Of a stretch of 39,776 nucleotides of DNA, positions 18,734-27,624 are shown one piece after another. The notes beneath the pieces were generated by a model. It made no database searches, was not told where the DNA came from, and worked only from the letters and a program-made list of their open reading frames with translations. The DNA is from Tritrichomonas foetus. Lineage: Eukaryota > Parabasalia > Tritrichomonadida > Tritrichomonadidae. The stretch is from contig MLAK01000908.1 in the NCBI GenBank assembly GCA_001839685.1, positions 8,670-48,445 on the forward strand. The letters are read 5' to 3'. Both the position numbers and the translations under genes were made by a program. How positions within the stretch are numbered: position 1 is the stretch's first letter; every line of letters starts with the position of its first letter.

Positions 18734-19951
18734 ATGTCAGGAAAAGACGGATTTAGAGGAGTTTTCTATGAAAGAAAAGATAGCAAACATGGAGACATTT
18801 CATTTCTATCGTACGAAGAAGCCAAAAAAGCGCGAGATTTTCATGCAAGTTTTGATTGCTACCAAGAAACGCCGCTCGTGCCGCTTAAAAATCTTGCCAA
18901 TTCAATTGGCGTCAAAAACATATATGTTAAAGATGAAAGCTTCAGATTTGGTCTGAATGCATTCAAAGTTCTGGGCGGAAGCTATGCACTTGGAAGTTAC
19001 ATCGCTAAAAAGTTAAATGAAGACATTTCGCAAATGCCTTCACAAAAAATGCTCTCAAAGGAAGTGAAAGCAAAATTAGGTGATGTCACATTTGTCACAG
19101 CGACGGATGGAAATCACGGAAGAGGTGTTGCTTGGACAGCTAATCGACTTGGGCAACATTCTGTTGTTTATATGCCAAAAGGAAGTGCTGAAGAGAGACT
19201 TCAGAATATTCGCGCTGAAGGGGCAGACGCCTCAATCACTGATATGAATTATGATGAAGCTGTTCGTCTTGCTAATAGCAAAGCTGAGTCGGAGGGATGG
19301 GTCATGGTTCAGGATACCGCATGGGAAGGCTACACTGATATTCCAACATGGATTATGCAAGGCTATACAACAATGGGTGTAGAAATTATGAAGCAAATTG
19401 AAGAATTAAAACTTGAAAAGCCAACACATATTTTCCTTCAAGCTGGAGTGGGTTCAATGGCGGGTGCAATGACTGGTTTCTTCGCGTCAGTGTTTTCTGA
19501 AGATCGACCATTCATTTCTATAGTTGAACCAAATACAGTTGATTGCATTTTTCGAACAGCACAAGCGCGTGATGGTAAGATTCATTTTGTTACTGGTGAT
19601 TATCAGACAATAATGGCCGGTTTGGCATGTGGCGAGCCATGCACAATTGGATGGGAAGTACTGAAGGACTATGCTGACGCATTCTTAACGTGCCCCGATT
19701 ACGCAGCAGCTGACGGAATGAGAGTGTTGGCAGCACCCAAAAAAGGTGATAGCCCAATCGTTTCGGGAGAAAGTGGTGCTTCCGCTTTTGGTTGCGTATT
19801 TAATATTTTAACTGATCCTCAACTTCATGATTTGAAGACGAAACTCAAACTTGATGAAAATTCAAATATTTTATTCATTAGTACTGAAGGTGATACTGAC
19901 AAGGATAATTATCAAGCAGTTGTATGGGGTGGAAAGTATAATAAGTATTAA
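18734..19951 (+). CDS. dpaL: Diaminopropionate ammonia-lyase (PLP-dependent)
   Basis: 405 residues against about 398 for the bacterial enzyme. It is a fold-type II PLP protein that splits 2,3-diaminopropionate into pyruvate and two ammonia. The PLP lysine is K78 in FGLNAFKVLGG. The acidic catalytic candidates seen in the E. coli enzyme are kept at the same offset: D125 in TATDGNHGRG and D194 in QDTAWEGY. A Gly-rich loop QAGVGSMAG (237-245) would hold the phosphate. The family is mainly bacterial, so lateral transfer into this lineage is likely but needs a tree. No targeting leader is obvious, so it is probably cytosolic. Pyruvate and ammonia would feed amino-acid fermentation. Threonine dehydratase is excluded by the DpaL-specific motifs. 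Confidence 0.92.
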   Translation: MSGKDGFRGVFYERKDSKHGDISFLSYEEAKKARDFHASFDCYQETPLVPLKNLANSIGVKNIYVKDESFRFGLNAFKVLGGSYALGSYIAKKLNEDISQMPSQKMLSKEVKAKLGDVTFVTATDGNHGRGVAWTANRLGQHSVVYMPKGSAEERLQNIRAEGADASITDMNYDEAVRLANSKAESEGWVMVQDTAWEGYTDIPTWIMQGYTTMGVEIMKQIEELKLEKPTHIFLQAGVGSMAGAMTGFFASVFSEDRPFISIVEPNTVDCIFRTAQARDGKIHFVTGDYQTIMAGLACGEPCTIGWEVLKDYADAFLTCPDYAAADGMRVLAAPKKGDSPIVSGESGASAFGCVFNILTDPQLHDLKTKLKLDENSNILFISTEGDTDKDNYQAVVWGGKYNKY

Positions 19952-20337
19952 TTAAAATAAACAAATTTAATAATTTTTTTGATCCAACTATTTTTTTATT
20001 AATCTGGAAAACTTTTCTTGAGAAAAGATATGACATATTATGTATTTGGGGTACTTATGGACATTTTTCACTTTTTTGTCCATACAGATGTATCAAATGA
20101 ATTCACTTTTTCAATGGGTATCGGTAATTATCAAAAAAAAATGCCTAAATACCAGGAAAACACAAACAATTGTACAACAATATCGGAAGAAGTCCTTACT
20201 AAGGACTATTCGCCTTTGTAAATGCTATAAGATAGATTTACTGATCGAAATTGGATTTGGAAAAATCTGACATGGAACATTTCAATTCATAGAAAAAAGT
20301 TATAATTATCCGAGCAAAGTTTGTCAAATTGCCAAAA
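19952..20337. other. Intergenic region between dpaL and the Rad23-like gene
   Basis: 386 bp. Two overlapping small frames occur at 20018-20270. The first begins with TTG, neither has a recognisable motif, and neither is supported. A TCATA initiator-like site (20287-20291) would give a UTR of about 50 nt for the downstream gene. Confidence 0.6.
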
Positions 20338-21165
20338 ATGAAACTCATTGTACAGAAAGTAAAAGAAAGCGGAATAGAAATTGAAGTCGATCCGAAAGCA
20401 ACAATCGAAGATGCACGCGATATTTTAATCAAGAAACATAATTTTCCACAAGGTCAATATACTTTCATATTTAAAGGACAAATCCTTAAAAATCCAGAGC
20501 CGTTTTCATCATTGAAAGAAAAATCTCGTCTTATTGTATATATCAAAGAAATTAAACAACAGCCAGCCCAACAACAAACAGCTCAACCAAATCCACAGAC
20601 TCAATCTCAGCCAACCGCCCAAAATCCAGCACAAGGTTCAGGTCCACAAGCTAACCAACAGCAGAATCCACAAATGAATCAGCAAATGAATCCACAATTA
20701 AATCAACAATTACATCAACGACAACAGCAAATGATCGAACAAACGACAAATGTTGTTAGATCCGCATTCGATTTAACTATGATGTCACAAGTATATAACC
20801 AGCAGAATAACTTTTGGAATCATCAATCAGAAACAGCTCAGGTTGCACAACTTCTTGAAAATCCCTCAAATATTGACATCGCATTAGAATTTCTCCAAGA
20901 ACACTTTTCATCAACATTCCATCATATTAATGTGTATCCACATACAATTTTGGATATCATAGGATCACCACATAATACGCATCCAGTAATTATCATTCCT
21001 GACGATAGGGCTTTCGTTGAATCTTTACCAAACGAGCAAAGAAGCGCTTTAAAGAGGCTTTTGAATCTCGGGTTTGATGAAGAAACAACAATACAGACAT
21101 TCAAGGCATGCGACATGAATGAAGAGCAAACTGCAAATTGCTTGGCTTCAATGGGGCTCAAATAA
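20338..21165 (+). CDS. Rad23-like ubiquitin shuttle protein (UBL-UBA)
   Basis: 275 residues from the first ATG (20338); the longer frame starts with TTG. Residues 1-71 are a ubiquitin-like domain (KLIVQKV...TIEDARDILIKKH...YTFIFKGQIL...). Residues 73-135 are a Gln/Pro/Asn-rich linker. Residues 172-210 (LENPSNIDIALEFLQEHF) may be a diverged XPC-binding segment. Residues 229-273 are a UBA domain of the Rad23 C-terminal kind, with LLNLGFDEETTIQTFKACD and NEEQTANCLASMG. Rad23 carries ubiquitinated proteins to the proteasome and, with XPC, helps nucleotide-excision repair. The usual first UBA is not visible; yeast Rad23 is about 400 residues. Ubiquilin/Dsk2 is the alternative, but the UBA sequence favours Rad23. 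Confidence 0.75.
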   Translation: MKLIVQKVKESGIEIEVDPKATIEDARDILIKKHNFPQGQYTFIFKGQILKNPEPFSSLKEKSRLIVYIKEIKQQPAQQQTAQPNPQTQSQPTAQNPAQGSGPQANQQQNPQMNQQMNPQLNQQLHQRQQQMIEQTTNVVRSAFDLTMMSQVYNQQNNFWNHQSETAQVAQLLENPSNIDIALEFLQEHFSSTFHHINVYPHTILDIIGSPHNTHPVIIIPDDRAFVESLPNEQRSALKRLLNLGFDEETTIQTFKACDMNEEQTANCLASMGLK

Positions 21166-21532
21166 TTAAAATATGAATATGAAAAAATTTCTTGAATGAA
21201 TAATAAACCAAAAAATGTATCACTATTTATATTACTAATCTTTCTTTTTATATCCTAAAATTTATTGGATTAATTTCTGATTTATAAACTTATTCAAAAT
21301 GTTTTTTTCATAGAATGAGAAAAGAATGTTTTACAGCTTATCTTTTTGAATACCTGCTTTAAAATTCATGTTTGTTTTGAATAAATTTGTCTCCGTGTTT
21401 GATCTTGTTTAAGTGAAACTATTTTAAAGTAATAAAGTAAGTGAAAGTAATTCTCACCAAAACAAACGAATCATGAATTTACTAATTCCTTAGTGGATTC
21501 TTCTTTCTACTTAAATTCAATGCAATAATTAA

Positions 21533-21793
21533 TATAGGCTGAGTGAAAATGTAGATTTTGAATATGAAATTGATCGACATAACTCCTTGTATCAGAACAA
21601 AGATGTTCTATTTTGTCGATTACTTCGTGATGAGCTTCTAAGGTGATTTATTGTCTTCTATTATGAAAATATAACATTTCTTGACCTGGTTTATTTGGTC
21701 GATTCAGAACCCAAAGAGTATGTTACACAAAACTTTCCTATATTATTGATGATAAAGGCTTTTCAAGAAATATCTCTCACAGAACTGACGTGA
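21533..21793 (+). pseudogene. Possible decayed plus-strand coding sequence
   Basis: One frame reads 37 codons, a TGA (21644-21646), then 48 codons to a TGA at 21791-21793, with charged, aromatic, protein-like composition across the break. It faintly recalls the N-terminal part of trichomonad ankyrin-repeat proteins, but this is an impression only. Stop-free runs of this length also occur by chance. Confidence 0.22.
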
Positions 21794-22615
21794 AAAATCT
21801 AGATGTAATATAGACCAACAAACTCATTAACCAATTTTTTAAGAATGACGGCAAAATGAAAGTGACCTTCACTATTGTCATGAAAGAGAAAGAAAATGAT
21901 ATAACTAATCAAAGTAATAATTTGTTATAAACTTGGATTTATTGAAGATTATGACTCTCTTGCATTTGTTTATCATAAAACTTTTTGTAGCTAAAAGACA
22001 ATTCTCAACTGAAATGTGGGTTATAAATCAATTTATAAAAACAATAGTTTGCTTTTATTGTAAACAAGTTGCCAAATCACAAACAAAGCTTTTACTTTTT
22101 GCACCAACATGTACAGCAAATGAATTCAAAGTCATTTTTCTTTTGCGAAAAAGATAAGACAAACTTAAATTGATTTTAAAACATGATTCAAGTGCTTAGA
22201 TGATTCCTTTTATGGAATTGGAAAAATCTTCCACCTTTAGTAAAGTTGGCTGACATGACAGTGTTGTCGTATTAGCATTAGATTGCATCCACCAAGGTTA
22301 TAATCATGTGTAGCTATCATTTTGAGACTGTAAAAGCTTACACGAGGAAAAAACAAATTGAATGGATAATGTTTTAGGAAAAGTAAATGTTTCAGGAAAG
22401 ACACTCACATCTTAAAAAGGGAAAAGTTTCTGATTATCATGGAAATACCATCATCTATACTTCGAAAAGGAAACAGATTAACACAATAGAAATTGTAATA
22501 GTAATTTATTGAGGAAATTCAAATAAAATTTGTATTATTTTCATCTAAAAAAATTTTGGCTTATCTTTTTTTGGTTATTTCTTACTTTTTATTTACATTA
22601 TTTTGGAATAACTTC

Positions 22616-22689
22616 AAAGTCATTTTCTAAAACTCTTTTTTCAAGAATCATGATCGGTCAGTTGGTGGCAATGATTAGAAAATGACTTT
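22616..22689. repeat. Perfect 15-bp inverted repeat with 44-nt spacer
   Basis: Arm aaagtcattttctaa (22616-22630) is the exact reverse complement of ttagaaaatgacttt (22675-22689). The spacer itself contains atcatgat. It could be a transcribed hairpin, a pair of protein-binding sites, or the ends of a tiny element. Confidence 0.8.
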
Positions 22690-23132
22690 CTCCGAAATCA
22701 TTTTATTAAATAAAAGTGAGCTATTGGCTTGATAAAATTTGAAATGAGGGCCTATTATGCCCGAAGTTGATTAAAACCTTGAAAATTTTTTGCCGAATTA
22801 ACCATTTATGATTTCCATTAATCACAAATCTTATTTACTCCAATAAAAATTTCGTAAATCACAAGATATTTCATTCCTACTGGTATTTCGGCCTAAGCTT
22901 TTTCTATAAATAATTAAGAAAAAGTTTAAGAATAAAACGATAATCTAATCAAAACTTTCAATGGGATAAAGTATTTGTGAGGATTTTATATTCTTAAGAA
23001 AATTTATACTAAATTATTTTTAGGTCAAATTCCCAAAATTTGTATGGTCAATGAAAGATATAATTTATCAAGAAATTAATTGAAATGATTAGTTTAGGAT
23101 TTTCAATGGGTTCAAAATCAATCACAATCCGT

Positions 23133-23137
23133 TCACA
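23133..23137 (+). promoter_or_regulatory. Initiator-like TCACA before the multi-pass membrane protein gene
   Basis: TCACA fits TCA(+1)-Py-(T/A), and +1 at 23135 would give a 25-nt 5' UTR. Short motif only. Confidence 0.35.
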
Positions 23138-23159
23138 AAAATTTAAATTTTCGTGAAAA

Positions 23160-25460
23160 ATGAGTGTCTCATCAACAGTTGTCTCATTCTTCACCTATTT
23201 CCAAAATATCGGATGTACGATTTCTCTTCCATCGATAGAAGTTCCAGAACAAATGAGAGTTTTTTTAGACTGTGTTCGAAATTTCTTGGCATTCATTCAA
23301 AGCATGATTCCAGCCATTCCCCCATTTGATCTTCGAATGCAACTCGTTATTATGACTGTCGGTTTTCCCCTTATTTTAGATATCCTCTTTGTATGGTTTG
23401 TTCAGCCATTATTAACAACAATATTTCATGTTATCGATTTAGGCGCTATGTTTTGCTTATTTATGTTTCTCTCTCAAGGTATTTTGGATCGCTGGTCAGT
23501 TATAAACTACATCGTGGTAGTTTTCACCTCAATTTGGACTTTGATTCGATTAATTATGGTGATGAGGAAAGGCTGCTCAGGTTCTTGCGAGCTTGTTTCT
23601 ATTGCACGGAATGTATGCAACCATTTCTTACACGGTTTTGTTCCAAATATTGAAATTCGAAGTACATTAAATGATTTAAATCATGCAATTGAAAGATTTT
23701 CAAAAGTCGTTGAAATCAAACCAAAACCGCCAAGTGTTTTTAGTTCAGTCACGCTTTTTATGGTTGCTTCACTTCTTTTAATTTTTGCTCTATGGTGTTT
23801 AGAAATTATTCCAATTCCATTAAATTTGCCTGAAATGATAAAAATTATTTTCCCATGGGTAGCAATTGTATTTTCAGCGATATTTTACATTTCATTTTTC
23901 CTCAAGTTTTTTGAATGCGGGAGAAGATTCGGAATGTTATTAAAGCAGTTCTGCAAGCGTTGGGGATTACGACTTTTAATGTTGGCACTTGAACTGTTAT
24001 ATTTACCTATTTTGACATTAACTGTTTCTAATATTATTTTTTCATCAGATCTTTCATGTGATTATGGTTATTATCGAAAATTGAATCATTCGAATTATGA
24101 CAGCTCTCTTGATTTAATTGTACACCATGATTCACAATGTGTTAAATGTGAATATAATAATCCTAATGATATATGTGAACAAATGTGCTTCACTCAAAAA
24201 GAGCTGAGATTGACTGATGATCCATCACTTCGCTTATTTGAAGATGTTTTTAAAGTCTCTGGTGGTTTTATTATATATGTTGCTTTGTTTGTCATGATTG
24301 GAATTCCTGTTCTTTGGTATTACATCATTCAAAGAAATATATCATTTACGTTCAATATTAATGTTTATGGCCATAATCCTGAAGAAAAATGGCGTCGTCT
24401 TGTAAATCGAATGAAAACAACTGGTATCTTTTTATTCGTCAATTATAAATTTAATACATCGAAATGGTCTGTTTTCTATCTTGGTGTTAAATTCTTTGTC
24501 ATGATTATCACAACAATTGCAGGAAGAATTTATCCATATGTTGTTTTCATTCTTCCATTTTTCTATATTGTTGTTTTATCTTGTATTATTTATTACCGCC
24601 CTTATTTATATACATTTAATAATATTCTTGATTCTATTTTATATTTCGTTCAATCTGTATTTTCATCGATTCCTGTTTTTAGTTTATTTGGAATTATTCT
24701 ACCCGAGGTAGCAACAATTCCAATGTCCATTTTAATTCTAGTGATCCCAATTGTTTCTATTCTATTCCTTTTATTATTCAGGAGTAAAACTGTTGATTTC
24801 GCCAATGATCCAACATATCCTGAAGAGCTTACAGAGGAAGAAGAAGAAGAATTAGAAAGGAAGAGAAGACATGCCAAGAGAAAATTAAGAAGAGCAAACA
24901 AAGCAAAAACTGCACATAAAAAACAAAAAAATAAGAATGCCGATTTATCTGATTCTGATGATCCATTTATTCTTGGCTCTAGAAAGAAGAAAATCTATCC
25001 AGCCGATGAACCTGAGCCACAACCCAATAATCCACCAAATAAACAATTATATACTAGTCAGAATTTGGATGATGCACCTGATGATTCTGAAGGTAACATG
25101 CTTTTGGAAGAATTGGATGAAAATGATAATGTTTGTTTAATTAAAGAGGATGAAGCTGAGCTTACAATGAGTGAAATTGCTACAGTCAAGGAAGCAATAA
25201 CCACACTAAAAATGAATAAATGGTCAAGTGAAAGTGAAATGGAAACAGAAAAAAAGTTTTCGGTAAATAAGCGAATATTGTCAAGTAGAATGACATCCAT
25301 GTATGAAATGTTAGATGTAATTGTTGATGGATCTACAATTGACTTTTTAACCACCATATTGAATATTGGTATTAGTTTCTCAATTGCTGCCTTAGGATGG
25401 TTCGTAGGAGCCTTATTTTTGACAAATAACTACCAACAAATTGTTTGTGATAAATATTAG
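23160..25460 (+). CDS. Large multi-pass membrane protein, unknown function
   Basis: 766 residues with about ten or eleven hydrophobic helices: roughly 62-82, 88-108, 114-134, 200-220, 229-250, 270-292, 363-385, 436-480 (two), 490-535 (one or two), and a last one near 735-757. Between 293 and 355 lies a polar, cysteine-bearing loop with CVKC and two further cysteines, likely disulfide-bonded and lumenal or extracellular. Residues 545-725 form a highly charged tail, first acidic (EELTEEEEEELE), then Lys/Arg-rich (RRHAKRKLRRANKAK), then Ser/Asp-rich, ahead of the final helix. The RPY...N segment before the late helices recalls protist TRP-like or Flc-like membrane proteins, but I cannot assign it. 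Transporter or channel are both possible. Confidence 0.75.
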   Translation: MSVSSTVVSFFTYFQNIGCTISLPSIEVPEQMRVFLDCVRNFLAFIQSMIPAIPPFDLRMQLVIMTVGFPLILDILFVWFVQPLLTTIFHVIDLGAMFCLFMFLSQGILDRWSVINYIVVVFTSIWTLIRLIMVMRKGCSGSCELVSIARNVCNHFLHGFVPNIEIRSTLNDLNHAIERFSKVVEIKPKPPSVFSSVTLFMVASLLLIFALWCLEIIPIPLNLPEMIKIIFPWVAIVFSAIFYISFFLKFFECGRRFGMLLKQFCKRWGLRLLMLALELLYLPILTLTVSNIIFSSDLSCDYGYYRKLNHSNYDSSLDLIVHHDSQCVKCEYNNPNDICEQMCFTQKELRLTDDPSLRLFEDVFKVSGGFIIYVALFVMIGIPVLWYYIIQRNISFTFNINVYGHNPEEKWRRLVNRMKTTGIFLFVNYKFNTSKWSVFYLGVKFFVMIITTIAGRIYPYVVFILPFFYIVVLSCIIYYRPYLYTFNNILDSILYFVQSVFSSIPVFSLFGIILPEVATIPMSILILVIPIVSILFLLLFRSKTVDFANDPTYPEELTEEEEEELERKRRHAKRKLRRANKAKTAHKKQKNKNADLSDSDDPFILGSRKKKIYPADEPEPQPNNPPNKQLYTSQNLDDAPDDSEGNMLLEELDENDNVCLIKEDEAELTMSEIATVKEAITTLKMNKWSSESEMETEKKFSVNKRILSSRMTSMYEMLDVIVDGSTIDFLTTILNIGISFSIAALGWFVGALFLTNNYQQIVCDKY

Positions 25461-25668
25461 ATTTTTGTAATCATTTTCTCTTTGGGTTTTACTATAAATT
25501 ATTTCTTTCGTGATTGAAATATAAATTCTCTTTCTTTTCTTAAATATCATAATATACATGATCAATATAAGTTATATCTAAAAAATGATATCGGATAATA
25601 AAGAAAGAAGTCCAAATTCAATAGAAATTGTTATTTTTATTAATTACATAAATCTAAAAAAAAAATGT

Positions 25669-27312
25669 TCATTTTGGCTGATATACAAATCTAATTTTGC
25701 TTGGGACTTTAATATTTGTGTTATCATCATCATCTACAGCGTCAGCAATCTTAAAATCATCTGAGTCATCACTTGAAAAAGTCATTTCTGGGGGAATATT
25801 CTGTAAATTTGGATATTTTTGTTCAAGTTCAGCTTGGGCCATTTTTATTTCATACAGTTTATCTTTCATTTCATACATAGAGGCAGCATGCGCAAGTTTT
25901 TCATTATCAGAAAACTTCATATTTTCAATGAAATCAAAAGCGCCGGTTTCAGCAATCATTTGATCAATGAAATCATTTTTTCCTTGCAGATAAAAGTTTG
26001 CTGCCAAGTTATTGATACTTTCAATTGCTAAATACATGCGTGTATCATCACCACAATCTTCGGAAAGCGAAAGAATCAATTTTAAGAGCAATTCAAGCGA
26101 AACCGGATCAAGAAAATCGTTTTGATTGGCAGAAATTAATTCACAAGCAATCCAAAGAACTTGAAGTTGAGCTTTATATGTGTAGCTATGAAGATTCATG
26201 AAATCTATGCCACCAGCACCATCATCACGAATTGTGGCTTTAAGGAAATTAACAAACATAAAGCCTGGGAAGTGTTTTGTGAGAATATGTATGAATTGAA
26301 GTGATTCGTATTGAATGGCATCTTCAATTCCAGTTTGAATTGGAATTGCTGGTGTTGGATTTGGATTTTGAGGATCACAAGAAATTCTTAAGAAATTATG
26401 AAAAATGAATGGAATATCAAATGGCAAATCTGATATATTTAATTCTTGATCACTATGATCTATAATTTGATAGAAAATTGCAATAATTGGTTCAGCAAAA
26501 ATGCAATTATCTTGTTTCATTTTTTCGGTAAGATATGGCACTATATTGGAATTCACGATATACTCGATAGCATAGTTACATCTTCTTTCACAAAGGTCAT
26601 AAAGTGTCCAAAGAACAATTCTCATGAATTCATTATTGGCCATAACTTCCCCTTTAGTGACATGTGATATAAAAAATAGCATATATTTATCAAAACTATT
26701 TTTACGGGCATCAATGATCGATAAATATCGAACTAAAAGGAGGAAAGAGTGAGTAAGCTGTCTATTTTGAACAGCTTGAATGGCATTTGGAAAAACATGG
26801 GCCAATTTTGTTATCGGATGATCATCGTCAATTCCTTCAAAATCGAATTCGATTGCATCATAAACTATATTGCATAGCGCGCATGTGACTGAGTCGAGTT
26901 CGACGTGCTGCGAGTTTGCGAGAAATATATTGAAGAGTGGCTCGATGAACCTGTGAAAGCACTGGCCTAATCCTGTAGTGTAGTACAAAATTCTGGCAAT
27001 CAGCTTGCAAGTTATGAAGCATAAATTTCCATTTCCGATGAGAATAAATAAATTATCTAAAAATTGTCGATTTTCAAACACTGTGTTGGGGATAAGAGTT
27101 TCTTGTCCTTTCAGGAGAGACTGATACAACATGTTGATATGCTGCGAAACCGAATTAAAGTCGAGATTTTGTGATAACATATTAACATTATGGCTGACTT
27201 CATTAAAATATGCATTTTTTTCACTTTCTGATAAACTCGAGATTTGGGAAAATCGTTGTTGAGAGCGAATATCTGCGTCTATAAAGAATCGATGATCATA
27301 CTTAATATCCAT
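25669..27312 (-). CDS. Armadillo/HEAT-like alpha-solenoid protein, unknown function
   Basis: 547 residues, nearly all helical, with recurrent leucine-rich helix pairs (for example HSFLLLVRYLSII, RIVLWTLYDLCERR, AIESINNLAANF) that suggest an armadillo-type superhelix. Such proteins are frequent in trichomonads and usually bind partners; importin-like or cell-regulatory roles are possible but not shown. No importin-beta-binding domain or other catalytic motif was seen. A short coiled segment near 475-495 precedes an acidic Ser/Asp-rich tail. The ATG at 27312 is the first in frame. The gene diverges from the COG2403-like gene across 312 bp. It is G+C-richer near its 5' end. Confidence 0.6.
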   Translation of the reverse strand: MDIKYDHRFFIDADIRSQQRFSQISSLSESEKNAYFNEVSHNVNMLSQNLDFNSVSQHINMLYQSLLKGQETLIPNTVFENRQFLDNLFILIGNGNLCFITCKLIARILYYTTGLGQCFHRFIEPLFNIFLANSQHVELDSVTCALCNIVYDAIEFDFEGIDDDHPITKLAHVFPNAIQAVQNRQLTHSFLLLVRYLSIIDARKNSFDKYMLFFISHVTKGEVMANNEFMRIVLWTLYDLCERRCNYAIEYIVNSNIVPYLTEKMKQDNCIFAEPIIAIFYQIIDHSDQELNISDLPFDIPFIFHNFLRISCDPQNPNPTPAIPIQTGIEDAIQYESLQFIHILTKHFPGFMFVNFLKATIRDDGAGGIDFMNLHSYTYKAQLQVLWIACELISANQNDFLDPVSLELLLKLILSLSEDCGDDTRMYLAIESINNLAANFYLQGKNDFIDQMIAETGAFDFIENMKFSDNEKLAHAASMYEMKDKLYEIKMAQAELEQKYPNLQNIPPEMTFSSDDSDDFKIADAVDDDDNTNIKVPSKIRFVYQPK

Positions 27313-27564
27313 TGGGTGTAATACAATTTTTTAAATCACAAGTCGGTAAAAAGATTTAAAAAGTTTATATTTCCCTTTGACCAAAATTAATTTAACCATA
27401 TTTTGTGAAAACCGGTTTTCTTAGGTTTTTAAGAAGACTCATTTTGAAAAAGATATTATGCCATTCCATTTTAATTCAAATTAGAAATACAGAAAAAGTG
27501 CATTTGTCTTGATGATTAATTTTCAATTCATAAATAATGTTGCCGATTTCATTGAAAAACTCAC

Positions 27565-27594
27565 ATAGAATTTTATCTTTCAATAAAATTCTAT
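27565..27594. promoter_or_regulatory. Perfect 12-bp inverted repeat, 6-nt loop
   Basis: atagaattttat (27565-27576) and ataaaattctat (27583-27594) are exact reverse complements separated by ctttca. It ends 16 bp before the initiator at 27611, so it may be a dimeric protein-binding site or a cruciform. It lies upstream of the likely transcription start and so is probably not in the mRNA. Confidence 0.6.
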
Positions 27595-27610
27595 AGAAAT
27601 TCCCCCGAAA

Positions 27611-27617
27611 TCACTTT
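27611..27617 (+). promoter_or_regulatory. Initiator TCACTTT of the COG2403-like gene
   Basis: TCACT fits TCA(+1)-Py-(T/A); +1 at 27613 would give a 12-nt UTR to the ATG at 27625. This also argues against the upstream TTG (27619) as the start. Confidence 0.5.
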
Positions 27618-27624
27618 TTTGCTG

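Larger units (their letters stand above)
21166..23159. other. 2-kb region without a supported gene
   Basis: AT-rich. It holds a possible decayed plus-strand frame (21533-21793), a 74-codon frame at 21933-22157 that starts with TTG and has no recognised motif, and a perfect 15-bp inverted repeat (22616-22630 / 22675-22689). No tRNA box pair or other RNA gene was recognised by eye; a structured RNA cannot be excluded. Confidence 0.6.
27313..27624. other. Divergent promoter region
   Basis: 312 bp between two divergent start codons. It contains a perfect 12-bp hairpin (27565-27594) and an initiator-like TCACT (27611). No initiator was found near the minus-strand start. Confidence 0.6.

Noticed and set aside
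20018..20270. Two overlapping small frames before the Rad23-like gene
   Set aside because: No ATG start for the first, no initiator near either, no recognisable motif.
21717..21724. GTATGT resembling a trichomonad 5' splice site
   Set aside because: No ACTAAC...CAG acceptor downstream and no gene to be spliced.
21933..22157. 74-codon frame in the 2-kb gap
   Set aside because: Starts with TTG, no family resemblance, and no extension in neighbouring frames that would indicate a frameshifted gene.
22200..22440. Minus-strand stretch reading THDYNLGGCN, faintly like a piggyBac-type YNxxxGGVD motif
   Set aside because: Only about 57 codons open, essential Asp residues absent, no terminal repeats; treated as coincidence.
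23104..23130. tRNA T-loop-like GGTTCAAAATC
   Set aside because: No matching A box or cloverleaf arms nearby.
27619..27624. TTG-CTG extension of the COG2403-like protein
   Set aside because: The TCACT initiator overlaps this point and the ATG at 27625 aligns with the start of the family's first beta strand.
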